Below, one piece after another: positions 29,407 through 41,678 of a stretch of DNA of 64,000 bases (position 1 is the stretch's first letter; each line of letters starts with the position of its first letter). This stretch comes from Klebsiella pneumoniae. GTDB taxonomy: Bacteria; Pseudomonadota; Gammaproteobacteria; Enterobacterales; Enterobacteriaceae. The notes below the pieces were generated by a model. The model was given only the letters and a program-made list of their open reading frames with translations. It was not told where the DNA came from and searched no databases. The position numbers were made by a program, and so were the translations under genes. The stretch lies in the NCBI RefSeq assembly GCF_000742135.1, contig NZ_KN046818.1:62001-126000 (forward strand), written 5' to 3'.

Positions 29407-30228
29407 ATGGCCATCGCAATGCAACGTTTTTGTATTAACCGCAAAATCGCGCCAGCGCTCAGCATTGAAGCGTTTTTCCGTCTGGTGAACCGTCTGGGCC
29501 TGAATAAGGTCGAGCTGCGCAACGATTTACCCAGCGGAAAAGTGACCGACGATCTGAGCCATCAGCAGGTGCGCGAGCTGGCGGCGCGCTACCACATCGA
29601 GATCCTGACGATTAACGCGGTCTACCCCTTTAACCGTCGTAGCGAAGAGGTGCGGCAGTTGACCGAATCGCTGCTGAAAGAGGCCCAGGCCATCGGCGCC
29701 AAATCGCTGGTGCTCTGTCCGCTCAACGACGGCAGCGAGGTGCCGGCCAGCGAAACCCTGGGCGCCCTGCGCGACCTGGCGCCGCTGTTTGCCTTCTATG
29801 GCATCCACGGCCTGGTGGAGCCGCTGGGCTTCCCGCAAAGCTCGCTGCGTTCTGCACATCAGGCGCAGACGCTGATCCACGACGCCCGCGTGCCGTTTAA
29901 GCTGCTGATCGACACCTTCCATCACCATCTTTACCCGCAGGCGGCGGACGAGTTCAGCCAGGTGGAGGTGGCGGATATCGGGCTGGTGCACCTTTCAGGA
30001 GTTGACGATAACCGTCCGCGCGAGCAGCTCACCGATGCCGAGCGCATCATGCTAACCCCGCAGGATCGTCTCGGCACCTGCGAGCAGGTTAAAGCGCTGG
30101 AAGCCCGCGGCTATCAGGGGGTGTACGCTTTTGAGCCCTTCGCCCCCGAGCTGGCGCAATGGAGCGAAGCGGATATCGAGCGCGAAATTGAGCAGAGCAT
30201 CGCGCTCATCCAGCGCCACTGCGCCTGA
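29407..30228 (+). CDS. iolI: IolI, inosose isomerase (TIM barrel)
   Basis: Xylose-isomerase-like protein of 273 residues; IolI interconverts 2-keto-myo-inositol and 1-keto-D-chiro-inositol, letting chiro-inositol enter the pathway. Metal ligand positions fit LVEPLGFPQSSLRS (Glu), LLIDTFHHHLYP (Asp, His), LVHLSGVDD (His) and GVYAFEPFAPELA (Glu). The start at 29407 has CAGGAG seven bases upstream; the second ATG at 29419 is less likely. It is a single-gene unit diverging from iolA. Confidence 0.88.
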   Translation: MAIAMQRFCINRKIAPALSIEAFFRLVNRLGLNKVELRNDLPSGKVTDDLSHQQVRELAARYHIEILTINAVYPFNRRSEEVRQLTESLLKEAQAIGAKSLVLCPLNDGSEVPASETLGALRDLAPLFAFYGIHGLVEPLGFPQSSLRSAHQAQTLIHDARVPFKLLIDTFHHHLYPQAADEFSQVEVADIGLVHLSGVDDNRPREQLTDAERIMLTPQDRLGTCEQVKALEARGYQGVYAFEPFAPELAQWSEADIEREIEQSIALIQRHCA

Positions 30229-30326
30229 GACCCTCACGGTACAGCGTGCGCGGCGCGTGACGATTTTCCCAACGCCGGACGACGAGGTTGCCTATAATCG
30301 TCGCAGGATAAATGGAGGAATCGACC

Positions 30327-31829
30327 ATGAGCTCACCCCTGTTGATTGCGCGCACGCTGGATAACGCGCTCTATTTACTGCCCGCGATGGCCAACCGCCA
30401 TGGGCTTATCACCGGTGCGACCGGCACCGGTAAAACCGTCACCCTGCAGAAGCTGGCTGAGTCGTTCTCGGAGATTGGCGTGCCGGTATTTATGGCCGAC
30501 GTCAAGGGCGACCTGACCGGCATTGCCGCCGCGGGGCAGAGCTCAGAGAAACTGCAGGCGCGGCTGGAGAAGATCGGCGTCAGCGACTGGGAGCCGCATG
30601 CCAACCCGGTGGTGCTCTGGGATATCTTTGGCGAGAAGGGCCACCCGGTGCGGGCGACGGTCTCCGATCTCGGCCCCCTGCTGCTGGCGCGCCTGCTCAA
30701 TCTCAACGAGGTGCAGAGCGGCGTACTGAACATTATTTTCCGCATCGCGGACGACCGCGGCCTGCTGCTGCTCGACTTCAAAGACCTCCGCGCCATCACC
30801 CAGTTTATCGGCGATAACGCCAAGTCTTTCCAGAACCAGTACGGCAATATTAACAGCGCCTCGATCGGCGCCATCCAGCGCGGGCTGTTGACCCTGGAGC
30901 AACAGGGCGCCGAGCACTTCTTCGGCGAGCCGATGCTGGATATTGCCGACTGGATGCGCGTCGATGCCAGCGGTAAAGGGGTGATCAATATCCTTAGCGC
31001 CGAAAAGCTCTACCAGATGCCGAAGCTGTACGCCGCCAGCCTGCTGTGGATGCTCTCCGAGCTCTACGAGCGCCTGCCGGAAGCCGGCGACCTCGATAAA
31101 CCGAAGCTGGTGTTCTTCTTCGATGAGGCGCATCTGCTGTTCAACGACGCGCCGCAGGTGCTGCTGGATAAAATTGAACAGGTGATCCGCCTTATCCGCT
31201 CCAAGGGCGTCGGCGTCTACTTTGTCTCGCAGAACCCGGCGGATATTCCCGACGCCGTGCTCGGCCAGCTGGGCAACCGCGTGCAGCATGCCCTGCGCGC
31301 CTTTACGCCGAAGGACCAGAAGGCGGTGAAAACCGCCGCCCAGACCATGCGCGCCAACCCGGCCTTCAGTACCGAGCAGGCGATCCAGGAGCTGGGCACC
31401 GGCGAGGCGCTGATCTCCTTCCTCGATGAGAAAGGCAGCCCGTCGGTGGTCGAGCGGGCGATGGTTATCGCCCCCTGCTCGCGAATGGGGCCGGTCAGCG
31501 ATGACGAGCGCAATGGTCTGCTGAACCACTCGCCGCTGTACGGTAAGTATGAGGAGGAGGTGGACCGCGAGTCGGCTTTCGAAATGCTGCAGCAAGGGGT
31601 GCAGGTCGCCACCGGGCAGCAGTCGGCTCCGCCGGCGAAGGGCCAGCAGAACGGCGATGACGACGGGCTGCTTGGCGGCCTGAAAGATATCCTGTTCGGC
31701 AGCACCGGCCCGCGAGGCGGTAAACGCGACGGTATCGTGCAGACCGCAGCGAAAAGCGCGGTTCGCCAGGTCACCAATCAGATCGTCCGCGGCATGCTGG
31801 GCAGCCTGCTGGGCGGACGCAAGCGCTAA
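30327..31829 (+). CDS. yjgR: YjgR, DUF853 HerA-like ATPase
   Basis: Predicted P-loop ATPase of 500 residues related to the HerA/FtsK helicases; its function is not established. Walker A is [12 protein letters not shown] (about residue 35) and Walker [14 protein letters not shown] (about residue 265). A glycine-rich low-complexity region and a basic tail ([15 protein letters not shown]) close the protein. The start at 30327 ([12 protein letters not shown]) has GGAGGAA eight bases upstream. Length matches E. coli YjgR. Confidence 0.93.
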   Translation: MSSPLLIARTLDNALYLLPAMANRHGLITGATGTGKTVTLQKLAESFSEIGVPVFMADVKGDLTGIAAAGQSSEKLQARLEKIGVSDWEPHANPVVLWDIFGEKGHPVRATVSDLGPLLLARLLNLNEVQSGVLNIIFRIADDRGLLLLDFKDLRAITQFIGDNAKSFQNQYGNINSASIGAIQRGLLTLEQQGAEHFFGEPMLDIADWMRVDASGKGVINILSAEKLYQMPKLYAASLLWMLSELYERLPEAGDLDKPKLVFFFDEAHLLFNDAPQVLLDKIEQVIRLIRSKGVGVYFVSQNPADIPDAVLGQLGNRVQHALRAFTPKDQKAVKTAAQTMRANPAFSTEQAIQELGTGEALISFLDEKGSPSVVERAMVIAPCSRMGPVSDDERNGLLNHSPLYGKYEEEVDRESAFEMLQQGVQVATGQQSAPPAKGQQNGDDDGLLGGLKDILFGSTGPRGGKRDGIVQTAAKSAVRQVTNQIVRGMLGSLLGGRKR

Positions 31830-31856
31830 AAAAAAACCCCCTCATCGCTGAGGGAG
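31828..31856 (-). terminator. Terminator of lptFG
   Basis: CCCTCA-TCGC-TGAGGG hairpin (31839-31854), followed on the minus strand by nine T. It overlaps the yjgR stop codon on the other strand. Confidence 0.85.
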
Positions 31857-31877
31857 CTTACGTTTCAGGCTTGCCCG

Positions 31878-32960
31878 CTAGGCCTTGCGCATCATCAGCC
31901 AAAGGCTTATCAGGAAGAAGCTGGCGCTCGGCAACAGCGCGCCGATGATCGGCGGTATGCCGTAGACCAGGGTCAGCGGGCCGAAAATCTGGTCGAGGAC
32001 ATAGAAGATAAAGCCGAAGCTAATCCCCGTCACCACCCGGACGCCCATCGGCACGCTACGCAGCGGGCCAAAGATAAACGACAGCGCCATCAGCATCATC
32101 ACCGCCACCGACAGCGGCTGGAAGATTTTGCTCCACATATTGAGCTGGTAGCGTCCCGGATCCTGGCCGCTGGACTTGAGGTATTTCACATAGTTGTGCA
32201 GCCCGCTGATCGACAGCGCATCCGGATCCAGGGCAACCACGCCCAGTTTGTCCGGCGTCAGGTTGGTTTTCCAGGTGCCGCTCACCATCTGCGACCCGGT
32301 CACCTGCTTTGGATCGGTCAGGTCGGATTCATCCACCTGCGACAGACGCCACACTTTATTTTCGCTATCGAATTTTGCCGAAGCGGCATAGCGCACCGAC
32401 TGTAAACGACGCTCCGGGTTGAAGGCATAGATGCTGACGCCCCCCAGCTCATCGTTGCCTTTTACGCGTTCGATATAGACAAAATTGTGGCCATCTTTCG
32501 CCCACAGCCCCTGCTGGGTTGAGAGCAGCGAGCCGCCGTACATCTGCTGGGCACGGTAGTTGCGCGCCATCTGTTCGCCCTGCGGGGCCACCCACTCGCC
32601 GATGGCCATGGTCAGCAGCACCAGCGGGATCGCGGTTTTCATTACCGCCAGCGCTACCTGCAGCCGGGTGAAACCGGATGCCTGCATCACCACCAGTTCG
32701 CTGCGCTGGGCCAGCATCCCCAGCCCCAGCAGCGCGCCAAGCAGCGCCGCCATCGGGAAGAAGATCTGGATGTCCTTCGGCACGCTGAGGATGGTGTAGA
32801 GACCAGCGCCCAGCGCATCGTAGCTGCCCTGCCCGGACTTTTTCAGCTGATCGACAAACTTGATAATGCCGGAGAGCGACACCAGCATGAACAGGGTCAT
32901 CATGATGGTGTTGAAAATCGTCTTACCGATATAACGGTCAAGTACGCCAAACGCCTGCAT
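31878..32960 (-). CDS. lptG: LptG, lipopolysaccharide export permease
   Basis: Inner-membrane subunit (360 residues) of the LptB2FGC ABC extractor that moves LPS from the inner membrane to the periplasmic bridge. YjgP/YjgQ family: first membrane segment YIGKTIFNTIMMTLFMLVSL, a large periplasmic beta-jellyroll (about residues 130-265) and three C-terminal membrane segments ending in FFLISLWLMMRKA. The start codon shares one base with the lptF stop. Essential in E. coli. Confidence 0.96.
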   Translation of the reverse strand: MQAFGVLDRYIGKTIFNTIMMTLFMLVSLSGIIKFVDQLKKSGQGSYDALGAGLYTILSVPKDIQIFFPMAALLGALLGLGMLAQRSELVVMQASGFTRLQVALAVMKTAIPLVLLTMAIGEWVAPQGEQMARNYRAQQMYGGSLLSTQQGLWAKDGHNFVYIERVKGNDELGGVSIYAFNPERRLQSVRYAASAKFDSENKVWRLSQVDESDLTDPKQVTGSQMVSGTWKTNLTPDKLGVVALDPDALSISGLHNYVKYLKSSGQDPGRYQLNMWSKIFQPLSVAVMMLMALSFIFGPLRSVPMGVRVVTGISFGFIFYVLDQIFGPLTLVYGIPPIIGALLPSASFFLISLWLMMRKA

Positions 32961-34057
32961 CAGGCCGCTCCTTTATTAAAACGGGCGCGGAAGCGGCGCA
33001 TCGGCACCGTGTCCCACAGGTTTAACAGCACCGCCAGCGCAAAATAGAGCAGGTTAATCGCCCACATCCAGATAGCCGGGTCCATTTTGCCTTTGCCGCC
33101 GTTCGACTTAATCGACGTTTGCAGCAGGAAGAACACCAGGTAAAGCAGCATCGCCGGCAGCATCGACAGCACGCGGCCCTGACGCGGGTTCACCACGCTG
33201 AGCGGCACCACCATCAGCGCCATAATGAAGACGGTCGCCACCAGCGTGAAGCGCCAGTGCAGTTCGGCGCGCGCGCGGTCGGTGTGGGTTTTCCACAAGG
33301 TGCGCATATCCATCTGTTCGGTGTCGTCCGGATCGGCGCTCACCGCCTGGTGGCCGATAATAGCCTGATAGTTATTGAAGTCGGTAATGCGGAAGTCGCG
33401 CAGCATCGCGGTGCCTTCAAAGCGGGTGCCCTTGTTGAGGGTCACCACCTGCGAGCCGTCTTTCTGCTGCGACAGCTCGCCGGAATCCGCCACCACCACC
33501 GAGGGGCGCGCATTGCCTTTCGGACGCAGCTGGGCAAGGAAGACGTCATGGAAGCGGTTGCCGTTGACGCTTTCGATAAACATCACCGCGTTACCATCGC
33601 TGGCCTGCTGGAACTGGCCCTGGGCCAGCGCCGCCATACCGGGGTTGGCTTTAGCTTCGGCCAGCACCTCGTCCTGATGGCGCGACGACCACGGCCCCGC
33701 CCACATAACGTTGACCGCCGCCACCGCGCCGGTGAACAGCGCGAGGATCATCGCCGCCTTGATCAGCACGGCTTTGCTCAGGCCGCAGGCGTGCATCACC
33801 GTAATTTCACTTTCGGTGTACAGCTTGCCGAGGGTCATCAGCAGGCCAAGGAACAGACTTAACGGCAGGATAAGCTGCGCCATCTCCGGGATGCCGAGCC
33901 CCAACAGCGAGAGCACCAGATTGGTTGGGATATCGCCATCCACCGCGGCGCCGAGGATCCTGACTAATTTCTGACAAAAGAAAATCAGTAACAGGATGAA
34001 TAGGATCGCCAACTGGCTTTTCAGCGTCTCACGAACCAGATATCTTATGATTATCAC
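32960..34057 (-). CDS. lptF: LptF, lipopolysaccharide export permease
   Basis: Partner of LptG (365 residues) in the LPS transport ATPase. Opening MIIIRYLVRETLKSQLAILF, central periplasmic domain about residues 125-265, and membrane segments LVATVFIMALMVVPLSVVN and onward. It starts with GTG at 34057, as in E. coli. It is immediately followed by lptG and diverges from pepA across 389 bases. Confidence 0.96.
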   Translation of the reverse strand: MIIIRYLVRETLKSQLAILFILLLIFFCQKLVRILGAAVDGDIPTNLVLSLLGLGIPEMAQLILPLSLFLGLLMTLGKLYTESEITVMHACGLSKAVLIKAAMILALFTGAVAAVNVMWAGPWSSRHQDEVLAEAKANPGMAALAQGQFQQASDGNAVMFIESVNGNRFHDVFLAQLRPKGNARPSVVVADSGELSQQKDGSQVVTLNKGTRFEGTAMLRDFRITDFNNYQAIIGHQAVSADPDDTEQMDMRTLWKTHTDRARAELHWRFTLVATVFIMALMVVPLSVVNPRQGRVLSMLPAMLLYLVFFLLQTSIKSNGGKGKMDPAIWMWAINLLYFALAVLLNLWDTVPMRRFRARFNKGAA

Positions 34058-34291
34058 TATAAATACGCCCGTAAAAACCCGTTTTAGTGCAGGAAAATTG
34101 CTTGTTTCATGGCTTAAACGTCATTTATTCTCTTTGGTCGTCGAAAACGTCGCTAAGATTAAATGACTCATCGGTTCTGCATGTCAGGATCTTTTCTGAC
34201 GAACCCAGGCCTTAATAACGTTAAGATTAACACGAAGTCACCGCAACAGCGGATATGAGTTACGAAAGCTTGCAATTATATACTCAATGGA

Positions 34292-34388
34292 TTTCGAGTT
34301 GTAAGAAGGCAGCAGGGCTGTGGCCCCTGGCGCGCACAATGTGCCACGTCAGGGTAAGCAGGCGCAGCCGGCGCATCTGCAACTTGAA
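34292..34388. repeat. Intergenic inverted-repeat element before pepA
   Basis: Ends TTTCGAGTTG (34292) and CAACTTGAAA (34379) are near-perfect inverted copies; inner parts AAGAAGGCAGC and GCAGCCGGCGCA and a central CCTGGC...CAGG also pair. The layout resembles the element at 59600-59727 before nrdG. The rest of the lptF/pepA gap (34058-34291) holds no recognised gene. Confidence 0.5.
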
Positions 34389-34443
34389 AGGCGACGAGTA
34401 TAGCCGTAGCCACCACTGTTGTCTTTAAGATTCAGGAGCATAG

Positions 34444-35958
<1,515 letters not shown>

Positions 35959-35965
35959 TGTGACA

Positions 35966-36043
35966 TGCCGGGTGGCGGCGATGCCTTACCCGGCCTACAA
36001 ACGGCAGCACACTGTAGGCCGGGTAAGCGTAGCGCCGCCCGGC
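35966..36043. repeat. BIME (paired REP) between pepA and holC
   Basis: GCCGGGTGGCGGCGATGCCT...ACCCGGCCTAC followed by inverted GTAGGCCGGGTAAGCGTAGC...GCCGCCCGGC. Confidence 0.85.
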
Positions 36044-36077
36044 TTTGCATTTAAATCCACAACAAGAAGCCCCATAT

Positions 36078-36521
36078 ATGAAAAACGCAACGTTCTATCT
36101 TCTGGACAATGACGCCACCGTCGACGGCCTGAGCGCCGTCGAGCAGCTGGTGTGTGACATTGCCGCAGAACGTTGGCGCAACGGCAAGCGCGTCCTGATC
36201 GCCTGCGAAGATGAACAGCAGGCGATTCGCCTCGACGAGGCGCTGTGGTCGCGGCCGCCGGAGAGCTTTGTGCCGCATAATCTGGCGGGCGAAGGCCCGA
36301 GAGGCGGCGCGCCGGTAGAGATTGCCTGGCCGCAAAAGCGCAACAGCAGCCCGCGGGATATTCTTATCAGCCTGCGGCTAAACTTTGCAGATTTTGCCAC
36401 CGCTTTCACAGAAGTGATAGACTTTGTCCCTTACGAAGACAATCTGAAACAACTGGCGCGCGAACGCTATAAGGCGTACCGCATGGCTGGTTTCAACCTG
36501 AACACGGCAACCTGGAAATAA
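36078..36521 (+). CDS. holC: HolC, DNA polymerase III chi subunit
   Basis: Clamp-loader accessory subunit (147 residues) that binds SSB and, through psi, links the replisome to single-stranded DNA. The opening [20 protein letters not shown] and the Walker-like fold without P-loop fit chi. The start at 36078 is chosen because the longer frame from 36045 lies in the REP region. The stop TAA shares its last base with the valS ATG, as in E. coli. Confidence 0.95.
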   Translation: MKNATFYLLDNDATVDGLSAVEQLVCDIAAERWRNGKRVLIACEDEQQAIRLDEALWSRPPESFVPHNLAGEGPRGGAPVEIAWPQKRNSSPRDILISLRLNFADFATAFTEVIDFVPYEDNLKQLARERYKAYRMAGFNLNTATWK

Positions 36522-39376
36522 TGGAAAAGACATACAACCCACAAGATATCGAACAGCCGCTTTACGAGCACTGGGAAAAGCAGGGCTATTTCAAACCGAA
36601 TGGTGATGAAAGCCAGGAGAGCTTCTGCATCATGATCCCGCCGCCGAACGTCACCGGCAGTTTGCATATGGGTCATGCCTTCCAGCAAACCATCATGGAT
36701 ACCATGATTCGCTACCAGCGCATGCAGGGCAAAAACACCCTGTGGCAGGCCGGTACCGACCACGCAGGTATCGCTACCCAGATGGTGGTTGAGCGTAAGA
36801 TTGCCGCTGAAGAAGGGAAAACCCGCCACGACTACGGCCGCGACGCCTTTATCGACAAAATCTGGCAGTGGAAAGCGGAATCCGGCGGCACCATTACCCG
36901 TCAGATGCGCCGTCTCGGCAACTCCGTGGACTGGGAGCGCGAGCGCTTCACCATGGACGAGGGGCTTTCCAATGCCGTGAAAGAAGTCTTTGTTCGCCTG
37001 TACAAAGAAGACCTGATCTACCGCGGCAAACGCCTGGTTAACTGGGACCCGAAACTGCGCACCGCCATTTCCGACCTCGAAGTGGAAAACCGCGAATCGA
37101 AAGGTTCCATGTGGCACATCCGCTACCCGCTGGCCGATGGCGCGAAAACCGCTGACGGTAAAGATTACCTGGTGGTCGCCACCACCCGTCCGGAAACCCT
37201 GCTGGGCGATACCGGCGTGGCCGTTAACCCGGAAGATCCGCGCTACAAAGATCTGATTGGCAAATTCGTGGTGCTGCCGCTGGTTAACCGCCGCATCCCG
37301 ATCGTGGGCGACGAGCACGCCGACATGGAAAAAGGCACCGGCTGCGTGAAGATCACCCCGGCGCACGACTTTAACGACTACGAAGTGGGTCGTCGTCACC
37401 AGCTGGCGATGATCAACATCCTTACCTTTGACGGCGACATCCGCGAAAGCGCGGAAGTCTACGACACCAAAGGCAATGAATCCGACGTCTACTCCAGCGA
37501 GATCCCGGCGGAGTTCCAGAAACTGGAACGCTTCGCGGCGCGTAAAGCCGTTGTTGCGGCAGTTGACGCCCTCGGCCTGCTGGAAGAGATCAAACCGCAC
37601 GACCTGACCGTCCCTTACGGCGATCGCGGCGGCGTGGTGATCGAGCCGATGCTGACCGACCAGTGGTACGTGCGCGCGGACGTGTTGGCCAAGCCAGCAG
37701 TCGAAGCCGTTGAAAACGGCGACATTCAGTTCGTGCCGAAGCAGTACGAAAACATGTACTTCTCCTGGATGCGCGATATTCAGGACTGGTGTATCTCCCG
37801 TCAGCTGTGGTGGGGTCACCGCATCCCGGCATGGTATGACAACGACGGCAACGTCTACGTAGGCCGTAGCGAAGACGAAGTGCGTCAGGAAAACAACCTG
37901 AGCGCCGACGTTGCCCTGCGTCAGGATGAAGACGTTCTCGATACCTGGTTCTCCTCCGCGCTGTGGACCTTCTCCACCCTCGGCTGGCCGGAAAACACCG
38001 ACGCCCTGCGTCAGTTCCACCCGACCAGCGTGATGGTGTCCGGCTTCGACATTATCTTCTTCTGGATCGCCCGCATGATCATGATGACCATGCACTTCAT
38101 CAAAGATGAAAACGGTAAACCGCAGGTTCCGTTTAAGACCGTCTACATGACCGGTCTGATCCGCGATGACGAAGGCCAGAAGATGTCCAAGTCCAAGGGT
38201 AACGTCATTGACCCGCTGGATATGGTTGACGGTATCACCCTGCCGGAACTGCTGGAAAAACGTACCGGCAACATGATGCAGCCGCAGCTGGCGGATAAAA
38301 TCCGCAAGCGTACCGAGAAACAGTTCCCGAACGGCATCGAGCCGCACGGCACCGACGCCCTGCGCTTCACCCTGGCGGCGCTGGCCTCTACCGGCCGCGA
38401 CATCAACTGGGATATGAAGCGTCTGGAAGGTTACCGTAACTTCTGTAATAAGCTGTGGAACGCCAGCCGCTTCGTGCTGATGAACACCGAAGATCAGGAT
38501 TGCGGTTTCAACGGCGGCGAAATGGTGCTCTCCCTCGCCGACCGCTGGATCATCGCGGAATTCAACCACACCGTGAAAGCGTATCGCGAAGCGCTGGATA
38601 ACTTCCGCTTCGATATCGCCGCCGGCATCCTGTATGAGTTCACCTGGAACCAGTTCTGCGACTGGTACCTGGAGCTGACCAAGCCGGTTATGAACGGTGG
38701 CAACGAAGCGGAGCTGCGCGGGACTCGCCATACTCTGGTCACCGTGCTGGAAGGTCTGCTGCGCCTGGCGCATCCGATCATTCCGTTCATTACCGAAACC
38801 ATCTGGCAGCGCGTGAAAGCGATCTGCGGGATCACCGCCGACACCATCATGCTGCAACCGTTCCCGCAGTACGATGCTTCTCAGGTGGATGACGCGGCGC
38901 TGGCCGACACCGAATGGCTGAAGCAGGCGATCGTCGCCGTGCGTAACATCCGTGCGGAAATGAACATCGCTCCGGGCAAACCGCTGGAACTGCTGCTGCG
39001 CGGCTGCAGCAAAGAGGCCGAGCGTCGTGTGAACGACAACCGCAGCTTCCTGTTGAACCTGGCGCGTCTGGAAAGCATTACCGTGCTGCCTGCCGATGAT
39101 AAAGGTCCGGTCTCGGTGACCAAGATTGTCGACGGCGCCGAGCTGCTGATCCCGATGGCGGGCCTCATCAATAAAGAAGATGAGCTGGCGCGTCTGGCGA
39201 AAGAAGTGGCCAAAATCGAAGGTGAAATTGGCCGCATCGAGAGCAAGCTGGCCAACGAAGGCTTTGTCGCCCGCGCGCCGGAAGCGGTGATCGCTAAAGA
39301 GCGCGAGAAGCTGGAAGGCTACGCGGAAGCGAAAGCGAAGCTGATTGAACAGCAGGCGGTGATCGCCGCGCTGTGA
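36521..39376 (+). CDS. valS: ValS, valyl-tRNA synthetase
   Basis: Charges tRNA-Val (951 residues). Class I signatures HMGH ([13 protein letters not shown], about residue 45) and KMSKS (about residue 554) are present, with the CP1 editing domain between ([15 protein letters not shown]) and an anticodon-binding region. The C-terminal coiled coil ([20 protein letters not shown]) is typical of ValRS. Overlaps holC by one base. A 796-codon open frame lies antisense and is a shadow of this gene's codon usage. Confidence 0.98.
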   Translation: MEKTYNPQDIEQPLYEHWEKQGYFKPNGDESQESFCIMIPPPNVTGSLHMGHAFQQTIMDTMIRYQRMQGKNTLWQAGTDHAGIATQMVVERKIAAEEGKTRHDYGRDAFIDKIWQWKAESGGTITRQMRRLGNSVDWERERFTMDEGLSNAVKEVFVRLYKEDLIYRGKRLVNWDPKLRTAISDLEVENRESKGSMWHIRYPLADGAKTADGKDYLVVATTRPETLLGDTGVAVNPEDPRYKDLIGKFVVLPLVNRRIPIVGDEHADMEKGTGCVKITPAHDFNDYEVGRRHQLAMINILTFDGDIRESAEVYDTKGNESDVYSSEIPAEFQKLERFAARKAVVAAVDALGLLEEIKPHDLTVPYGDRGGVVIEPMLTDQWYVRADVLAKPAVEAVENGDIQFVPKQYENMYFSWMRDIQDWCISRQLWWGHRIPAWYDNDGNVYVGRSEDEVRQENNLSADVALRQDEDVLDTWFSSALWTFSTLGWPENTDALRQFHPTSVMVSGFDIIFFWIARMIMMTMHFIKDENGKPQVPFKTVYMTGLIRDDEGQKMSKSKGNVIDPLDMVDGITLPELLEKRTGNMMQPQLADKIRKRTEKQFPNGIEPHGTDALRFTLAALASTGRDINWDMKRLEGYRNFCNKLWNASRFVLMNTEDQDCGFNGGEMVLSLADRWIIAEFNHTVKAYREALDNFRFDIAAGILYEFTWNQFCDWYLELTKPVMNGGNEAELRGTRHTLVTVLEGLLRLAHPIIPFITETIWQRVKAICGITADTIMLQPFPQYDASQVDDAALADTEWLKQAIVAVRNIRAEMNIAPGKPLELLLRGCSKEAERRVNDNRSFLLNLARLESITVLPADDKGPVSVTKIVDGAELLIPMAGLINKEDELARLAKEVAKIEGEIGRIESKLANEGFVARAPEAVIAKEREKLEGYAEAKAKLIEQQAVIAAL

Positions 39377-39382
39377 TCCTCC

Positions 39383-39414
39383 CGCCCCTTGCCACCCGGC
39401 AAGGGGCGTTTTTT
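39383..39414 (+). terminator. Terminator of valS
   Basis: CGCCCCTTGCC-ACCC-GGCAAGGGGCG followed by six T, seven bases after the valS stop. Confidence 0.92.
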
Positions 39415-39484
39415 ATGAAACATCCTCGCTTGCGCTTTCCCCTGTCGCGATGTTATTAACATCATCATTCGTCTTTTTTGGGTA

Positions 39485-40000
39485 ATGAGTCATTGTATGA
39501 ATACGAGCGTCCCCGCGGCGACGTTGCTGCGTCGCATTACGGCGGCAGACAATGCCGCCATCGCCAGGGTCATCCGCCAGGTCTCGGCTGAATATGGCCT
39601 GACCGCCGATAAAGGCTATACGGTCGCCGACCCGAATCTCGATGAGCTGTATGAGCTGTACAGCCAGCCGGGCTCCGCCTACTGGGTGGTGGAGCAAGAG
39701 GGGGAAGTGGTTGGCGGCGGCGGCGTCGCGCCGCTCGCCTGCAGCGAGCCGGATATCTGCGAGCTGCAGAAAATGTATTTTATGACCAGCGCCCGCGGCC
39801 AGGGGCTGGCGAAGAAGCTAGCGCTGCTGGCGCTGGACTACGCCCGCGAACAAGGGTTTAAGCGCTGCTATCTGGAAACCACCGCCTTCCTGACGGAGGC
39901 GATCGGCTTATATGAACATCTTGGCTTCGAGCACATTGACGGGCCGCTGGGCTGCACCGGCCACGTGGACTGCGAAGTACGGATGCTGAAAACGCTGTAG
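39485..40000 (+). CDS. yjgM: YjgM, GNAT-family N-acetyltransferase
   Basis: Acetyl-CoA-dependent acyltransferase of 171 residues (167 if it starts at the ATG at 39497); the acceptor is not known from sequence. The acetyl-CoA loop is [10 protein letters not shown] (motif A, R/Q-x-x-G-x-A type) with [20 protein letters not shown] as motif B. Sequence closely follows E. coli YjgM, and its position after valS is the same. Neither start has a strong ribosome-binding site. Confidence 0.9.
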   Translation: MSHCMNTSVPAATLLRRITAADNAAIARVIRQVSAEYGLTADKGYTVADPNLDELYELYSQPGSAYWVVEQEGEVVGGGGVAPLACSEPDICELQKMYFMTSARGQGLAKKLALLALDYAREQGFKRCYLETTAFLTEAIGLYEHLGFEHIDGPLGCTGHVDCEVRMLKTL

Positions 40001-40019
40001 CGCCTCGATATCGCAGGCG

Positions 40020-40165
40020 TCCCCGGTAGCGCTACGCTTACCGGGGCTACAGTTCGGTAGCCCGGCTAAGCGTAGCGCGAGCCGGGTATGTCCCGAATGG
40101 CACCTTACCCGTGCTCGCGGTGCCGTTTTTTTGTCGGGTGGCGGCTAACCTTACCCGACCTACGG
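40020..40165. repeat. REP/BIME cluster between yjgM and miaE
   Basis: CCGGTAGCGCTACGCTTACC...GGGGCTAC, then inverted GTAGCCCGGCTAAGCGTAGC...GAGCCGGG, then GTCGGGTGGCGGC...TTACCCGAC. A further fragment GGCTACCGGGGCTACAGGG is at 40233. The remaining bases to 40269 show no gene. Confidence 0.8.
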
Positions 40166-40269
40166 CCCGTACCATTGCGAGCTGAAGCTCTCAACGCTAT
40201 CTCTCCCCATGGCTACTGAAACTGCCGGTGTTAGTGGCTACCGGGGCTACAGGGCCCGAATATCGTGGG

Positions 40270-41034
40270 TTACGCCGCTACCGGCACACCGCTGTGAAAG
40301 CGGAACTCGGCCTCGGGACGGAGGATCAGCGCCGCTTCCGCCTCGCCGAGCTGGCGCACCCGCTCGCTGATATCTTCTCCGGCAATCTTCTGCGCCAGAT
40401 CCAGATAGTCCTGATAGTGACGCGCCTCGGAGCGCAGCAGCGACAGGTAGAACTTTTGCAGATCGTCGTCCAGCCACGGCGCCAGGGCGGCAAAGCGTTC
40501 GCAAGAGCGGGCCTCGATATAGGCGCCGCAGATCAGCTTATCGATCAGCATCACCGGCTCATGCGAGCGCACTTCGCGCCGCAGGCCGCGGGCATAGTTG
40601 CTGGCGGTGATTTTGACGTAGGGGATATCGCGCGCCAGCATCATCTCCCGCACCTGCCAGAAATGATGCAGTTCCTCTTTAATCAACAAAATCATGCTGT
40701 CCAGCAGCTGGCGGCCCCACGGGTCGTCGGTCTGCGGCATGGCGCTTTTGTTGATCCGTTTATGCAGGGTGACAAAATCCGGCTCCGGCCCCCGGCGGTA
40801 GGTGAAGTCTTCGTACGGCTTCAGGCAGGCCAACAGTTCGTCGGCGTCAGCTTTATCCGCGACGTAGCGACGCACCAGCAGCATGGCGTTCTGCGCCGCT
40901 TTCAGCTCGCACACCATATGGTCGGTCAGCAGCAGCGGCAGGTTTTCCGGCTTGCGGGCTTCGTCAATCCACGCCTGCGGCGTCGGGCAGTGCAGGAAGT
41001 TGATAATCGGGGAAAGAATCTGCGGGTAATCCAT
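40270..41034 (-). CDS. miaE: MiaE, tRNA 2-methylthio-N6-isopentenyladenosine hydroxylase
   Basis: Non-haem di-iron monooxygenase of 254 residues that hydroxylates the isopentenyl group of ms2i6A37 in tRNA; found in Salmonella and Klebsiella but absent from E. coli K-12. Ferritin-like helices carry iron ligands in DHMVCELKAAQ, IKEELHHFWQV (ExxH) and CGAYIEARSCERF with SLLRSEARHYQDY. The start is at 41034. It lies between yjgM and rraB as a minus-strand pair with rraB (58-base gap). Confidence 0.93.
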   Translation of the reverse strand: MDYPQILSPIINFLHCPTPQAWIDEARKPENLPLLLTDHMVCELKAAQNAMLLVRRYVADKADADELLACLKPYEDFTYRRGPEPDFVTLHKRINKSAMPQTDDPWGRQLLDSMILLIKEELHHFWQVREMMLARDIPYVKITASNYARGLRREVRSHEPVMLIDKLICGAYIEARSCERFAALAPWLDDDLQKFYLSLLRSEARHYQDYLDLAQKIAGEDISERVRQLGEAEAALILRPEAEFRFHSGVPVAA

Positions 41035-41092
41035 GAAAGTTCCTTGCTATACGGCGGCAGGCGCCGCCGTATCCATCTACGACATTTGCGAC

Positions 41093-41515
41093 TTAGTGGC
41101 GAACACCATCGTCGTCTTCATCGACATACTCTTCGTCATCGTCGTCGCCGTCTTCACCGTTCGGGTCCTCATAATAAGTGCCCCAACCGTCATACTCGAC
41201 GTCATATTTTTCTGCCAGCGTCATCAGCTGTTCCACCTGGGCATCGATCAGGTCTGCGTTCAGCGCGCATTCGCTCAGAATATCGCAGCAGATGACCATG
41301 TCACCCTCTTCCACTTCCAGCTCTTCGGGCTCGGTCACTTCGTAGCCCAGCTTGAACGCTTCAACCGCCACTTTCTCCAGGGTTTCGAAATCGTCTGCAG
41401 AGAGGTGATGCTCAATCGTGTACAGTGCGTCCGGATCGCTGCCATCTTCCAGCAGCTCTTCGATAATCAGACGCGTCTCTTCACGCTGTTCTTCCAGGTG
41501 TTCCGGGTTTGCCAT
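41093..41515 (-). CDS. rraB: RraB, RNase E activity inhibitor
   Basis: Acidic regulator (140 residues) that binds the C-terminal half of RNase E and modulates degradosome composition. The sequence [20 protein letters not shown], then [20 protein letters not shown], and an extremely acidic tail ([18 protein letters not shown]) match E. coli RraB/YjgD. The start at 41515 is used; an upstream 14-codon extension is not family sequence. Confidence 0.95.
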   Translation of the reverse strand: MANPEHLEEQREETRLIIEELLEDGSDPDALYTIEHHLSADDFETLEKVAVEAFKLGYEVTEPEELEVEEGDMVICCDILSECALNADLIDAQVEQLMTLAEKYDVEYDGWGTYYEDPNGEDGDDDDEEYVDEDDDGVRH

Positions 41516-41611
41516 GGCTCGTTCCTCATAATGTGCGGCAGTTATCCCTATTGTCACATACCGCCGTCATTGCCTCCACTTCTCAGTGAAAGATTTCGAT
41601 CACAGACTTGC

Positions 41612-41651
41612 AAATGAATATTCATACATATAAATTGAATTTTAATTCAAT
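41612..41651 (+). promoter_or_regulatory. Tandem ARG boxes (ArgR operators) of argI
   Basis: AAATGAATATTCATACAT (41612-41629) and ATTGAATTTTAATTCAAT (41634-41651). The second carries the full TGAATTTTAATTCA palindrome; the two are in the usual close spacing. ArgR with arginine would repress argI. Confidence 0.88.
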
Positions 41652-41678
41652 TAGTGGCCTATGCCAGGTGAGGGAACC

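Noticed and set aside
36467..38857. 796-codon open frame on the minus strand
   Set aside because: It lies wholly antisense to valS, has no ribosome-binding site and its His/Val/Gln-rich composition is that of a codon-biased shadow.
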